From Streptomyces sp. NBC_01788 (GTDB lineage: Bacteria; Actinomycetota; Actinomycetes; Streptomycetales; Streptomycetaceae), in NCBI RefSeq assembly GCF_035917575.1, contig NZ_CP109090.1, forward strand, positions 6,820,001 to 6,884,000: 64,000 bases of DNA, given 5' to 3'. The notes under the pieces are model-generated. The model made no database searches and was not told the origin of the DNA. It saw only the letters and a program-made list of their open reading frames with translations. Below are positions 54,277 through 63,150 of the stretch, one piece after another. Position numbers and translations under genes: made by a program. How positions within the stretch are numbered: the first letter of the stretch is position 1; each line of letters begins with the position of its first letter.

Positions 54277-55203
54277 TCAGACGGTCTCCTTGGCGCCCTC
54301 GCCGCGCAGCGCGACGGCGTACATCTCGTCGGCATCGAGGCGGCGCAGCTCCTCGGCGATGAGCTCGGAGAGAGGACGGACCTTCAGCGCGAGGGTGCGC
54401 GGCGGCTGGCCCGGCAGGGTCAGCGTGGCCAGTGGGCCCTCGGGCCGGTCGATGACGATCTCCCCGTTGTCGGTGCCCAGCCGTACGGCCGTGACGACCG
54501 GGCCGCCGGACACCACACGGTCCGTCCGCACGCCCAGCCGGGCCTCCAGCCAGCGGGCCAGCAGCTCCGCGCTCGGGTTCTCCGCCTCTGCCTCCACGGC
54601 CGCCGAGGTCACCCGTACCCGGGCCTGGTCCAGGGCCGCGGCCAGCATCGAGCGCCAGGGGGTGAGCCGGGTCCAGGCGAGGTCGGTGTCGCCGGGAGCG
54701 TAGGTGCGCACGCGCGCCTGGAGGATCTCCAGCGGGCGTTCCACGGCGTACAGGTCGGTGATCCTGCGCTGCGCCAGCCTGCCCAGCGGATCCTGTGCCG
54801 GGTTCTCGGGCGCGTCCACCGGCCACCAGACGACGACCGGCGCGTCCGGCAGCAGCAGCGGCAGCACGACCGAGTCGGCGTGCTCGGACACCTCGCCGTA
54901 GGTGCGCAGCACGGCCGTCTCGCCCGTGCCCGCCTCGGAGCCCACCCGTACCTCCGCGTCCAGCCGGGAGTGCGTGCGGTCGCGCAAGGTGCGGGCGTGC
55001 CGCCTGACGACGAGCAGGGTGCGCGAGGGGTGCTCGCGCGAGGCCTCCTCGGCGGCTTTCAGTGAGTCGTAGGCGTTCTCCTCGTCCGTGACGATGACCA
55101 TCGTCAGGACCATGCCCACGGCGGGTGTGCCGATGGCACGGCGGCCCCGCACCAGCGCGTTGTTGATCTCTCCCGCGGTGGTGTCGGTCAGGTCGATCTT
55201 CAT
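54277..55203 (-). CDS. opcA: Glucose-6-phosphate dehydrogenase assembly protein
   Basis: A 308-residue OpcA homologue, the activator of actinobacterial and cyanobacterial G6PDH. Family segments include MKIDLTDTTAGEINNALV at the start, VVVWWPVDAPENPAQDPLG and ITDLYAVERPLEIL. It overlaps the zwf stop by ATGA, so production of the two proteins is coupled. Confidence 0.95.
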   Translation of the reverse strand: MKIDLTDTTAGEINNALVRGRRAIGTPAVGMVLTMVIVTDEENAYDSLKAAEEASREHPSRTLLVVRRHARTLRDRTHSRLDAEVRVGSEAGTGETAVLRTYGEVSEHADSVVLPLLLPDAPVVVWWPVDAPENPAQDPLGRLAQRRITDLYAVERPLEILQARVRTYAPGDTDLAWTRLTPWRSMLAAALDQARVRVTSAAVEAEAENPSAELLARWLEARLGVRTDRVVSGGPVVTAVRLGTDNGEIVIDRPEGPLATLTLPGQPPRTLALKVRPLSELIAEELRRLDADEMYAVALRGEGAKETV

Positions 55204-56996
55204 GGCCTGCGCCAGCTCCGTCCGTCTCGTGCGAGCATCTCGTCGGCTTGCGGCGGACCCCATGTGCCCGCCGGGTACTGCGCCGGCCTGCCGTGGTCGT
55301 CCCAGTACGCCTCCACCGGGTCGAGGATCTTCCACGACTCCTCGACCTCCTGGGGCCGCGGGAACAGGTTGGCGTCGCCGAGCAGTACGTCCAGGATGAG
55401 GCGTTCGTAGGCCTCCGGGCTGGACTCCGTGAAGGACTCGCCGTAGGCGAAGTCCATCGTCACGTCCCGGATCTCCATGGAGGTGCCCGGCACCTTCGAA
55501 CCGAACCTGACCGTCATGCCCTCGTCCGGCTGGACGCGGATCACGATCGCGTTCTCGCCCAGCTCCTCGGTGGCGGTGGAGTCGAAGGGGGAGTGCGGGG
55601 CCCGCTGGAAGACCACCGCGATCTCGGTCACCCGGCGCCCCAGGCGCTTTCCGGCGCGCAGGTAGAACGGGACTCCGGCCCAGCGGCGGTTGGCGATCTC
55701 CAGGCGCAGCGCCGCGTACGTGTCGGTCTTCGACCGCGGGTCGATGCCGTCCTCCTGGAGGTAGCCGACGACCTGTCCGCCGCCCTGCCAGCCCTTCGTG
55801 TACTGGGCGCGCACGGTGTGGTGGCCCAGGTCCTCGGGCAGCCGCACCGATTTCAGCACCTTCAGTTTCTCGGTGAGCAGCGCCTCGGCGTCGAAGGCGA
55901 TGGGTTCCTCCATCGCGGTGAGCGCCATGAGTTGCAGCAGGTGGTTCTGGATGACGTCGCGGGCGGCGCCGATGCCGTCGTAGTAGCCGGCGCGGCCGCC
56001 GATGCCGATGTCCTCGGCCATGGTGATCTGTACATGGTCGACGTAGGACCGGTTCCAGACCGGCTCGTACATCTGGTTGGCGAAGCGCAGGGCCAGGATG
56101 TTCTGGACGGTCTCCTTGCCCAGGTAGTGGTCGATGCGGAAGACCTGCTCCGGGTCGAACACCTCGTGCACGATCCGGTTCAGCTCACGTGCGCTGGCGA
56201 GATCGTGACCGAACGGCTTTTCGATGACCGCCCGCCGCCAGGAGCCCTTCGGCCCCTCCGCCAGCCCGTGCTTCTTCAGCTGCTGGACGACCTTGGGGAA
56301 GAACCTCGGCGGTACGGAGAGATAGAACGCGAAGTTGCCGCCCGTGCCGCGGGAGGAGTCCAGGTCCTCCACCGCCGCGCGCAGGTGCTTGAACGCCGTG
56401 TCGTCGTCGAAGTCGCCGGGGACGAACCGCATGCCCTCGGAGAGCTGCTGCCAGACCTCCTCGCGGAACGGCGTGCGCGCGTGCTGCTTGACGGCCTCGT
56501 GCACCACCTCGGCGAAGTCCTGATCCTCCCAGTCCCGCCGGGAGAAGCCGACCAGGGAGAAGCCCGGGGGCAGAAGTCCGCGGTTGGCCAGGTCGTAGAC
56601 GGCCGGCATCAGCTTCTTGCGGGACAAGTCCCCGGTGACGCCGAAGATCACCAGCCCGGACGGCCCCGCGATCCGCGGCAGCCGCCGGTCCCTGGTGTCA
56701 CGCAGCGGATTCGCCCAATCGGCCGCGGCCCCCACCGGCACCCGGACGTCGGGCGCCTGGACCTTCCTGGGGCCGGAGGCCGCGGTCGGGCCGGAGGCCG
56801 CGGTCCCAGTGGGGGCTGCGGCTCCCGACCCCTGCGCCCGGGTGTGCGTCGCCGCCGGTGCCTCGCTGTCCGTGGGGCCGGCGCTCGGGGTCGTGGGCTT
56901 CGCGGCCGCGGTCGGTGCCCGGCCGCGGGCGGCCGGTGGGCCGGAGGCCGCCGCCCGGGAGGCATGCGCCGCCGCCTCGGTGGGCTTCTTGCTCAT
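55200..56996 (-). CDS. zwf: Glucose-6-phosphate dehydrogenase with N-terminal extension
   Basis: A 598-residue enzyme that oxidises glucose-6-phosphate to 6-phosphogluconolactone. The coenzyme motif is FGVTGDLSRKK and the catalytic signature is RIDHYLGKE. Usual streptomycete Zwf is about 510 residues; this one carries about 95 extra N-terminal residues made almost only of Ala, Pro, Thr, Ser and Gly. The ATG at 56996 follows AAGGGAG, supporting translation of the extension, but a GTG nearer the conserved part cannot be excluded. Confidence 0.93.
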   Translation of the reverse strand: MSKKPTEAAAHASRAAASGPPAARGRAPTAAAKPTTPSAGPTDSEAPAATHTRAQGSGAAAPTGTAASGPTAASGPRKVQAPDVRVPVGAAADWANPLRDTRDRRLPRIAGPSGLVIFGVTGDLSRKKLMPAVYDLANRGLLPPGFSLVGFSRRDWEDQDFAEVVHEAVKQHARTPFREEVWQQLSEGMRFVPGDFDDDTAFKHLRAAVEDLDSSRGTGGNFAFYLSVPPRFFPKVVQQLKKHGLAEGPKGSWRRAVIEKPFGHDLASARELNRIVHEVFDPEQVFRIDHYLGKETVQNILALRFANQMYEPVWNRSYVDHVQITMAEDIGIGGRAGYYDGIGAARDVIQNHLLQLMALTAMEEPIAFDAEALLTEKLKVLKSVRLPEDLGHHTVRAQYTKGWQGGGQVVGYLQEDGIDPRSKTDTYAALRLEIANRRWAGVPFYLRAGKRLGRRVTEIAVVFQRAPHSPFDSTATEELGENAIVIRVQPDEGMTVRFGSKVPGTSMEIRDVTMDFAYGESFTESSPEAYERLILDVLLGDANLFPRPQEVEESWKILDPVEAYWDDHGRPAQYPAGTWGPPQADEMLARDGRSWRRP

Positions 56997-57280
56997 TCCG
57001 CGTCAACTCCCTTGCTGTCGAGGGGCCTGGCCACCGCCTCCGGCAGGTTGCCCTGCGGCTGGTGATCACCGTGCCGGGCGTGACCGGTTCGTGCGTCTGC
57101 GGAGTGTCCTCGTAATACAGGGTGTCCTCGTACGGGGGATCCCTCACCTCGATCCGCGGATCCGCCCGCGCCCGCGGCCGACCGGCACTCCGGGGCTGTC
57201 ACGGTCAGGGCTCCTTCGGTCACAGTGAGCGTCTTCCATGCAGCGTTCGGATCATGCACGCGCCGTGCGGGCACCGATGA

Positions 57281-57435
57281 CACACGGGCCCACGCCACGC
57301 GGGCCCACGCCACGCGGGCCCACGCCACGCGAGCCCGCGACGTACGGGCCCGCGACGTACGGGCCCGCGACGTACGGGCCCGCGACGTACGGGCCCGCGA
57401 CGTACGGGCCCGCGACGCACGGGCCCGCGACACAC
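57281..57435. repeat. 15-bp tandem repeat, ten copies
   Basis: A GGGCCC-centred unit (e.g. CGTACGGGCCCGCGA) recurs with exact 15-bp spacing from 57286 to 57421. The left copies are CACGCGGGCCCACGC and the right copies CGTACGGGCCCGCGA, so two subfamilies meet at the fourth unit (GAGCCC). Each unit contains a palindrome (ACGGGCCCG or CGGGCCC). Both sides of the repeat, to 56997 and 57524, lack supported genes. Confidence 0.9.
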
Positions 57436-57524
57436 GCCCCACCCCACGCCGCGCCCCAGCCACCACACGCCACCGGGGCCCCACGCGTGTGCGTGGAGCC
57501 CCGGTGTCCGGACCTGCGTGCCGG

Positions 57525-58937
57525 TCAGTGACCGAAGTCGAACCAGTTGACGTTCACGAAGTCCGCCGGCTGGCCGCTGCTGAAGGTGAGGTACACGTCG
57601 TGGGTGCCGGTCACCGGGCTGATGTTCGCCGGGACCGTCCTCCAGGACTGCCAGCCTCCGGTGTTGGCCAGCGCGAAGCTGCCGACGGGCGCGTTGCCGC
57701 GGTTGTCCAGGCGTACCTCGACCAGTCCGCTGACTCCCGGCGCGGCGCCGCTGGCGACCCGCGCGTAGAACTGCCGGGCCGCGGTGGAGCCGAAGTTCAC
57801 GCCCTTGTAGAGGGTCCAGTCGCCGTTCGAGACGGCGCCGATGTTCTGGCCGCCGCCCGTGTCGGTGGTCGTCTCGGTGATGACGCCGCTCTGGCTGTCG
57901 TAGGACTCGGCCTGGATGGGGCTGTAGGCGTCCCGGTTGCCGGTCGGAGGAGGTGTGGTACCGCTCCCACCGCCGGAGGACTGGAGCACCTGCACATAGT
58001 CCACGGTCATCGGGTGGCCGGGTTCGGTGCCGCCGTCCGGGCCGCCGCCGAACGCGCCGGGGAAGCCGCCGCCCATCGCCACGTTCAGGATGACGAAGTA
58101 CCCGTGGTTGGTGGCGTTGGCCCACGTCGCCGCGTCCACGTCGTTGGACCGCACGGTGTGGAAGTTGACGCCGTCGACGTAGAAGCGGATCTGCTCGGGG
58201 CTGGTCGACCTGTCCCACTCCATGGCGTACGTGTGGAAGCCGGCCTGGCAGGTGCTGCCCGTGCACGAGGTCGAACCGCCGAGGCCCGTCGTCTCCTTGC
58301 ACGGCCCGTCCGGGTTGGTGCCGCAGTGCATGGTCGCCCAGTTGGTGTTGAGTCCCTGGACGTTCTCCATGATGTCCAGTTCGCCGACGCCGGGCCAGTT
58401 CCAGTAGTTGCCGCGGAAGGGCGCGCCCAGCATCCAGAAGGCGGGCCAGTACCCCTTGGCGGCGGCGCCGGTGACGTTGGGCATCTGGACGCGGGCCTGC
58501 ACGCGCAGCTTGCCGCCGGCCGGGGGCTGGAAGTCGGTGCGCTTGGTCTCGATGCGGCCGGAGGTCCAGTTGCCGGCGGCGTCCCGGCGCGGCGTGATGA
58601 GCAGGTTGCCGTTGCCGTCGAGGGAGACGTTGCTGGTGCTGGACGTCATCGTCTCGATCTCGCCGGTACCCCAGTTGGCGGCGCCGCCCGGGTAGGAAGT
58701 ACCGGTGTCGTACTGCCAGTTGGCCGTGTTGACGCCGGTGCCGGCCGGGCCGTCGAACTCGTCGAGGAAGACCTGGGTCCAGCCCGACGGGGGCGTGGGG
58801 GCGGAGGCGTTCGCGGGCAGGATGCCGGCGGTGGCGGCGGCCGCCGCCAGGCCGAGCGTGCCGAGGGCGGCGACGAGCGCGCGCCGCACGGAACGTCTGC
58901 GGCGCGTGGCGGCGGGCGCGACGGGGGGTTCACTCAT
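57525..58937 (-). CDS. Secreted GH16 beta-glucanase with C-terminal CBM
   Basis: A 470-residue exported enzyme. The signal peptide ends near ANASA (about 45). The GH16 domain (about 52-300) has the catalytic motif GELDIMEN with nucleophile E186 and acid/base E191; related enzymes cut beta-1,3- or mixed-linkage glucans. A Gly/Thr/Pro linker leads to a CBM6/35-like module (about 335-470) with IQAESYDSQSG and a C-terminal VNVNWFDFG. A LacI-type double operator lies upstream at 59006-59043. Confidence 0.93.
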   Translation of the reverse strand: MSEPPVAPAATRRRRSVRRALVAALGTLGLAAAAATAGILPANASAPTPPSGWTQVFLDEFDGPAGTGVNTANWQYDTGTSYPGGAANWGTGEIETMTSSTSNVSLDGNGNLLITPRRDAAGNWTSGRIETKRTDFQPPAGGKLRVQARVQMPNVTGAAAKGYWPAFWMLGAPFRGNYWNWPGVGELDIMENVQGLNTNWATMHCGTNPDGPCKETTGLGGSTSCTGSTCQAGFHTYAMEWDRSTSPEQIRFYVDGVNFHTVRSNDVDAATWANATNHGYFVILNVAMGGGFPGAFGGGPDGGTEPGHPMTVDYVQVLQSSGGGSGTTPPPTGNRDAYSPIQAESYDSQSGVITETTTDTGGGQNIGAVSNGDWTLYKGVNFGSTAARQFYARVASGAAPGVSGLVEVRLDNRGNAPVGSFALANTGGWQSWRTVPANISPVTGTHDVYLTFSSGQPADFVNVNWFDFGH

Positions 58938-59005
58938 GGGGGGTGCCTCTCGGGTACGGAGTGGGGGTGCTCGATGCCGTGCTCGAACATGTACGGGGAG
59001 GTCTT

Positions 59006-59043
59006 GAGAGCGCTTTGCGGGGAGTGCCTTGAGAGCGCTCTCA
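59006..59043. promoter_or_regulatory. LacI-family (CebR-like) double operator
   Basis: GAGAGCGCTTTG (59006-59017) and the perfect palindrome TGAGAGCGCTCTCA (59030-59043) are centred 25 bp apart, about 70-105 bp upstream of the GH16 start. The form resembles the CebR consensus TGGGAGCGCTCCCA but differs in the arms. Glucan- or cello-oligomer induction is inferred. Confidence 0.75.
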
Positions 59044-59216
59044 TCATGTGGTGCGCGGCCAATGTGCCCCCGGGCTCCGCCACCGTCAAGAGTTAAAACG
59101 AAGAAAGTCCTTGCCCGGAACGGGAGTTCAAGGCTTCACCCAACAGAAGGGACGTCCGACGCGTCCCCGCCCGGCCTCGCCGCCTCCGGGGGCGGGCGTG
59201 GACGTAGGGTGCAGGC

Positions 59217-60554
59217 GTGAGGCTGACGATTCTGGGCGGCGGCGGATTCCGTGTGCCGCTGGTGTACGGGGCGCTGCTCGCCGACCGTGCCGAGGGCCGG
59301 GTCACCGAGGTCGTCCTGCACGACCTGGACGCCGGGCGACTGTCCGCGGTCAGCAGGGTGCTGACCGAACAGGCCGCCGGAGTGCCCGACGCGCCCGTGG
59401 TGCGGGCCACCACCGACCTGGACGAGGCCCTGCGCGGCGCGGACTTCGTGTTCTCCGCCATCCGGGTCGGCGGCCTGGAGGGGCGCGCGGAGGACGAACG
59501 GGTGGCGCTCGCCGAGGGGGTGCTCGGCCAGGAGACGGTGGGCGCGGGCGGCATCGCCTACGGACTGCGCACCGTGCCCGTCGCCGTCGGGATCGCCCGT
59601 CGGGTGGCCCGGCTGGCGCCCGACGCCTGGGTCATCAATTTCACCAACCCGGCCGGACTGGTCACCGAGGCCATGTCACGGCATCTCGGCGACCGGGTGA
59701 TCGGCATCTGCGACTCGCCCGTCGGTCTCGGCCGGCGCGTCGCCCGCGTGCTCGGCGCGGACCCGGGACGGGCGTGGATCGACTACGTCGGCCTCAACCA
59801 CCTCGGCTGGCTGCGCGGACTGCGCGTGGCCGGCCGCGACGAACTCCCGCGCCTGCTCGCCGACCCCGAACTGCTCGGCTCCTTCGAGGAGGGCAGGCTC
59901 TTCGGCGCCGACTGGCTCCGGTCGCTGGGCGCGATCCCCAACGAGTACCTGCACTACTACTACTTCAACCGCGAGGCCGTACAGGCTCACCAGGAGCCCG
60001 GGAAGACCCGCGGCGCCTTCCTGCGCGACCAGCAGGCCGGGTTCTACGAGGAGTTGCGGGACCCGAAGGCCGCCGCCCTCCCGGCCTGGAACCGTACCCG
60101 CGCCGAGCGCGAGGCCACCTACATGGCGGAGAACCGCGAGGCGGCGGGGGCGGGGGAGCGGGAGGCCGACGACCTCTCCGGCGGCTACGAGAAGGTCGCC
60201 CTCGCCCTGATGCGGGCCATCGCACGCGACGAGCGCACCACGCTGATCCTCAACGTCCGCAATCGGGGCACCCTTTCGGTGCTGGACGCCGAGGCCGTCG
60301 TGGAGGTGCCCTGCCTGGTCGACGCGAACGGCGCGCACCCGGTCTCGGTCGACCCGCTGCCCGGGCACGCGACCGGGCTGGTCTGCGCGGTCAAGGCGGT
60401 CGAGCGCGAGGTGCTCGCCGCGGCCGGGTCGGGCTCCCGCGCGACGGCCGTGAAGGCCTTCGCGCTGCACCCGCTGATCGACTCCGTGAACGTGGCCCGC
60501 CGCCTCGTCGACGGCTACCTCGCCGTCCACCCGGGCCTGGCGTATCTGCGATGA
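59217..60554 (+). CDS. GH4-family 6-phospho-beta-glucosidase-like enzyme
   Basis: A 445-residue NAD- and Mn-dependent glycosidase. The N-terminal Rossmann motif is ILGGGGFRVPL (5-15). NFTNPAG (141-147), C165 in GICDSP and H195 in LNHLGW form the metal site typical of GH4. It hydrolyses phosphorylated or plain beta-glucosides through an oxidised intermediate. No PTS genes are adjacent, so the substrate may be unphosphorylated. The GTG at 59217 is 6 bases after TAGGGT, which may be a -10 with near-leaderless transcription. Confidence 0.93.
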   Translation: MRLTILGGGGFRVPLVYGALLADRAEGRVTEVVLHDLDAGRLSAVSRVLTEQAAGVPDAPVVRATTDLDEALRGADFVFSAIRVGGLEGRAEDERVALAEGVLGQETVGAGGIAYGLRTVPVAVGIARRVARLAPDAWVINFTNPAGLVTEAMSRHLGDRVIGICDSPVGLGRRVARVLGADPGRAWIDYVGLNHLGWLRGLRVAGRDELPRLLADPELLGSFEEGRLFGADWLRSLGAIPNEYLHYYYFNREAVQAHQEPGKTRGAFLRDQQAGFYEELRDPKAAALPAWNRTRAEREATYMAENREAAGAGEREADDLSGGYEKVALALMRAIARDERTTLILNVRNRGTLSVLDAEAVVEVPCLVDANGAHPVSVDPLPGHATGLVCAVKAVEREVLAAAGSGSRATAVKAFALHPLIDSVNVARRLVDGYLAVHPGLAYLR

Positions 60555-60557
60555 AGC

Positions 60558-60577
60558 GGGCCGCCGCGCGGCGGCCC
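60558..60577. terminator. Self-complementary hairpin after GH4 gene
   Basis: GGGCCGCCGCGCGGCGGCCC (60558-60577) is a 20-bp perfect palindrome four bases after the GH4 stop. Confidence 0.5.
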
Positions 60578-60596
60578 GTGACCAAGGGGGAATGAC

Positions 60597-61028
60597 GTGA
60601 CCGTCACATGGCGAAGCGCCGTGTCCTACGCGCTCGTCGTTGTGGTGCTGTCCTGGCTGACCGGGGCGGCCGTGGACCTGGCGTGGACGGCCGCTTCCGG
60701 CGGCGGCCTCGGGGGATGGGTCTCGCTCTGGGCGACGGACCCGTGGAACGCGGTCTTCGTCGTGGCCGCCACCGCGTCACTGACGCTGACCAGGGGTCTG
60801 CTGTCCGCGCTGCCGCGCGTGCGCGCGGTCCTGGTCGACGGGTTCGTCTACCTGGCGACGCTGCTGGCCTGTTCGGGGCCGTCGGCCTGGGCCGGCGGCG
60901 AGGACGCCCCGGCGGACACGGCGTCCATGATGGCGGTCTACTCGCTGTTCACGCTGCAACTCCCGGCGGCGTGGCTGCTGTGCGTGTGGCGGACGGGGCG
61001 ACTGGAGGTCGTTCTCAGCCGGGCCTGA
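60597..61028 (+). CDS. Small membrane protein
   Basis: A 143-residue protein with four predicted transmembrane helices (about 8-30, 45-65, 75-95, 110-130). It starts at GTG 60597 after AAGGGGGAA. Not recognised. It follows GH4 on the same strand but a hairpin intervenes, so cotranscription is uncertain. Confidence 0.6.
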   Translation: MTVTWRSAVSYALVVVVLSWLTGAAVDLAWTAASGGGLGGWVSLWATDPWNAVFVVAATASLTLTRGLLSALPRVRAVLVDGFVYLATLLACSGPSAWAGGEDAPADTASMMAVYSLFTLQLPAAWLLCVWRTGRLEVVLSRA

Positions 61029-61046
61029 GACCCCGGCTTGCCGGGC

Positions 61047-61079
61047 CGGTCGGTCGCTCCCCCGTAGTGCGACCGACCG
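61047..61079. terminator. Terminator between converging transcripts
   Basis: CGGTCGGTCGC (61047-61057) pairs with GCGACCGACCG (61069-61079), 11 bp with no mismatch. It can serve both the membrane-protein gene and the convergent chitinase. Confidence 0.8.
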
Positions 61080-61228
61080 TCCCGTCCCCCGTTCCCCCGT
61101 GGTCCCCCGTCTTCCCCGTTGCCCCCCACCTTTGAGAGTCGCTGGTCGGGGCCCTGATACACCCCGGGCGGAAAATTTCCGGAAGAAGTTCCGGAGGAAG
61201 TCCCGCACGGGGCGTCAGAAACGGGCGC

Positions 61229-62914
61229 TCAGCCCTTGAAGCCCGCGGTGATGGACGTGAACTGCCAGTTGTTCTGGCTGATGCCGGAGCAGTTCTCCGC
61301 CACACCGCCGCCCGGGCACGGCCGGTCACGGTTGACCGACCAGAAGGCGAGCCGGGCGATGTGGTGGCTGTTGGCCCAGTCGCGGATCTGCGTCCAGATC
61401 GCCGTGGTCGTGTTCTCCTGCTGGTCGGACAGGCCGTTCATGCCGGAGATGCCGATGTGGGAGTAGGCGGTGGCGTCGTCCCAGCCGAAGGTCGACCTCA
61501 GCTTGGCCTTCAGGCCCTCGGCCGCGTTCACCGTGTTGCCGTACATGTCCGCACCGCCGCCGAAGTCGAACGGCATGATGGTGAAGACGTCGATGTCCGC
61601 GTTCAGCGACTTGGCCTGTTCGATGAGCCGGTTGCCGTAGTATGTGGGTCCGGTCGTCGAGGTGCCGAAGGTCACGATCGTCTTCAGACCGGGGTTGTTG
61701 GCCTTGACGGTCTTCAACGCGGTGAGGATCTTGGCCTGCACGGCCTCGTTCTCGAACTCGTCCGAGTTCTCGATGTCCATGTCGATCGCCTTCAGGCCGT
61801 AGGCGCTGATCACCTTCTGGATCGCCCCGGCGAGCGCGCTCGCGGAGGAGCAGTTGGCGCCGAGCTTGCTGCCGCTCCAGCCGCCGAACGAGGGGACGAT
61901 GTCACCGCCCGCCGAGCGGATCTGGTTGATGGCGGTCTGGTCGACGCCGCCGGTCAGCGGCCGCTGGCTGTCCCAGGACGGTGTGCAGCCGCCCGAGTCG
62001 AGCACGAACGCCATCGTGAACCACTTGATGCCGGTCGCGCTCATCACCGACGTGGGGCTGGGCGGGCTGCCCCAGCCCTCGTACAGATACGGAGCCGCCT
62101 GCTTGAAGCCGCTGCTGCCGCCGCTGCCGGCGTCCGTGGTGACCGTGACGGCGTTCGAGGCCCCCGAGACGTTCCCGGCGGCGTCGCGTGCCTTGACCGT
62201 GAAGGTGTAGGAGGTGCTGGGCGACAGGCCGTTCACCGTGGCGGTCGTACCGGAGACGCTCAGCACCTGGCCGGCGCCGCTGTAGACGTCGTACGCCGTC
62301 ACGCCCACGTTGTCCGTGGCGGCGTTCCACTTGAGCGACACGCTGGAGGACGTCTTGCCGGTGGAGGTCAGACCCGTCGGCGCGGTCGGCGCCTGGGTGT
62401 CGCCGCCACCGCCGCCGCCGGGACCGTCCAGGCTGATGTCGTCGGCGTAGTAGGTGCCTTGCGCGTACCAGCCGTGGACGTAGACGGTCGCGCTGGTCTG
62501 GCCGGCGCCGGTGGTGAAGGAGACCGACAGCTGGCTGTACGCGGACGGGGACGAGGTCCAGGTCGAGGCGCCGCCGTCGACGCCGAGGTAGACGTAGGAG
62601 CCGCGCACCCAGCCGCTGAGCTTGTACGTCGTGTTCGGCTGGACCGGGACGGTCTGGCTGCACTGGGCGGTGTCGCTCGACGTCACCGCGCCGGCGAGGG
62701 CCTTGGAGCCACCGTGCACGGGGGAGGAGACGACTGAACCGAGGTTGCCGGTGCAGGTCCAGGGGGAGAGGCCCCCCGACTCGAAGCCGGGGTTGTTCAG
62801 GATGTTGGCCGCGTATGCCGTGCCGGGCAGCGCGATGGCTCCGGCGAGCGCCAGGGCCGCGGAGCCGAGCAGGGCGAGGAGCCGACGTCCGGGACGTCTC
62901 AGTGTGTCGCGCAC
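61229..62914 (-). CDS. Secreted GH18 chitinase with CBM and fibronectin III
   Basis: A 561-residue enzyme with an N-terminal signal peptide ending near AYAA (36). A CBM4/16-like module follows (38-165), then a Gly linker, a fibronectin type III domain (about 175-262) and a GH18 barrel (about 270-560). The catalytic motif reads AIDMDIEN with D378, D380 and acid E382. It degrades chitin outside the cell. The start is GTG 62914 after AGGGAGA. Two DasR-type palindromes upstream suggest N-acetylglucosamine control. Confidence 0.93.
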   Translation of the reverse strand: MRDTLRRPGRRLLALLGSAALALAGAIALPGTAYAANILNNPGFESGGLSPWTCTGNLGSVVSSPVHGGSKALAGAVTSSDTAQCSQTVPVQPNTTYKLSGWVRGSYVYLGVDGGASTWTSSPSAYSQLSVSFTTGAGQTSATVYVHGWYAQGTYYADDISLDGPGGGGGGDTQAPTAPTGLTSTGKTSSSVSLKWNAATDNVGVTAYDVYSGAGQVLSVSGTTATVNGLSPSTSYTFTVKARDAAGNVSGASNAVTVTTDAGSGGSSGFKQAAPYLYEGWGSPPSPTSVMSATGIKWFTMAFVLDSGGCTPSWDSQRPLTGGVDQTAINQIRSAGGDIVPSFGGWSGSKLGANCSSASALAGAIQKVISAYGLKAIDMDIENSDEFENEAVQAKILTALKTVKANNPGLKTIVTFGTSTTGPTYYGNRLIEQAKSLNADIDVFTIMPFDFGGGADMYGNTVNAAEGLKAKLRSTFGWDDATAYSHIGISGMNGLSDQQENTTTAIWTQIRDWANSHHIARLAFWSVNRDRPCPGGGVAENCSGISQNNWQFTSITAGFKG

Positions 62915-63011
62915 GCTATCTCCCTGAAGATATGGGGGCGTTCGGGAGGTGCAGAGGTGCAGAGGTGCAGTGAGGCGCACGGCGGGGCCGTGCGGGAGGT
63001 GCGCAACCAAG

Positions 63012-63067
63012 TTGGTATGGACCAATCCGGGTGTCAAGACATGACGCCGTGATTGGTCCCTACCAGT
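63012..63067. promoter_or_regulatory. Two DasR-like (dre) sites upstream of the chitinase
   Basis: TTGGTATGGACCAA (63012-63025) and ATTGGTCCCTACCAGT (63052-63067) match the core TGGTCTAGACCA at 10 of 12 and 9 of 12 positions. They lie about 100 and 140 bp before the GTG. Similar repeats occur in other streptomycete chitinase promoters. A short 8-bp tandem, GAGGTGCA x3, lies at 62946-62969. Confidence 0.7.
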
Positions 63068-63150
63068 CCGGGACGGGACCCTGTGCCGGTCCCCGGTGCG
63101 GACGGTTGTCCCGGAGCCCGTCCGCCGTGCCGAAGCCCCCGTGCGGGCCG

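Noticed and set aside
57281..57435. CRISPR array
   Set aside because: Units are contiguous 15-mers without spacers and no cas genes are present.
57252..57473. 73-codon VAGPY pentapeptide-repeat ORF
   Set aside because: It is just the translation of the 15-bp repeat in one frame, has no good ribosome-binding site, and lacks the A(D/N)LxX pentapeptide pattern.
57225..59096. 623-codon open frame on the plus strand through the tandem repeat and antisense to GH16
   Set aside because: It depends on the 15-bp repeat and the complement of GH16; no recognisable domain.
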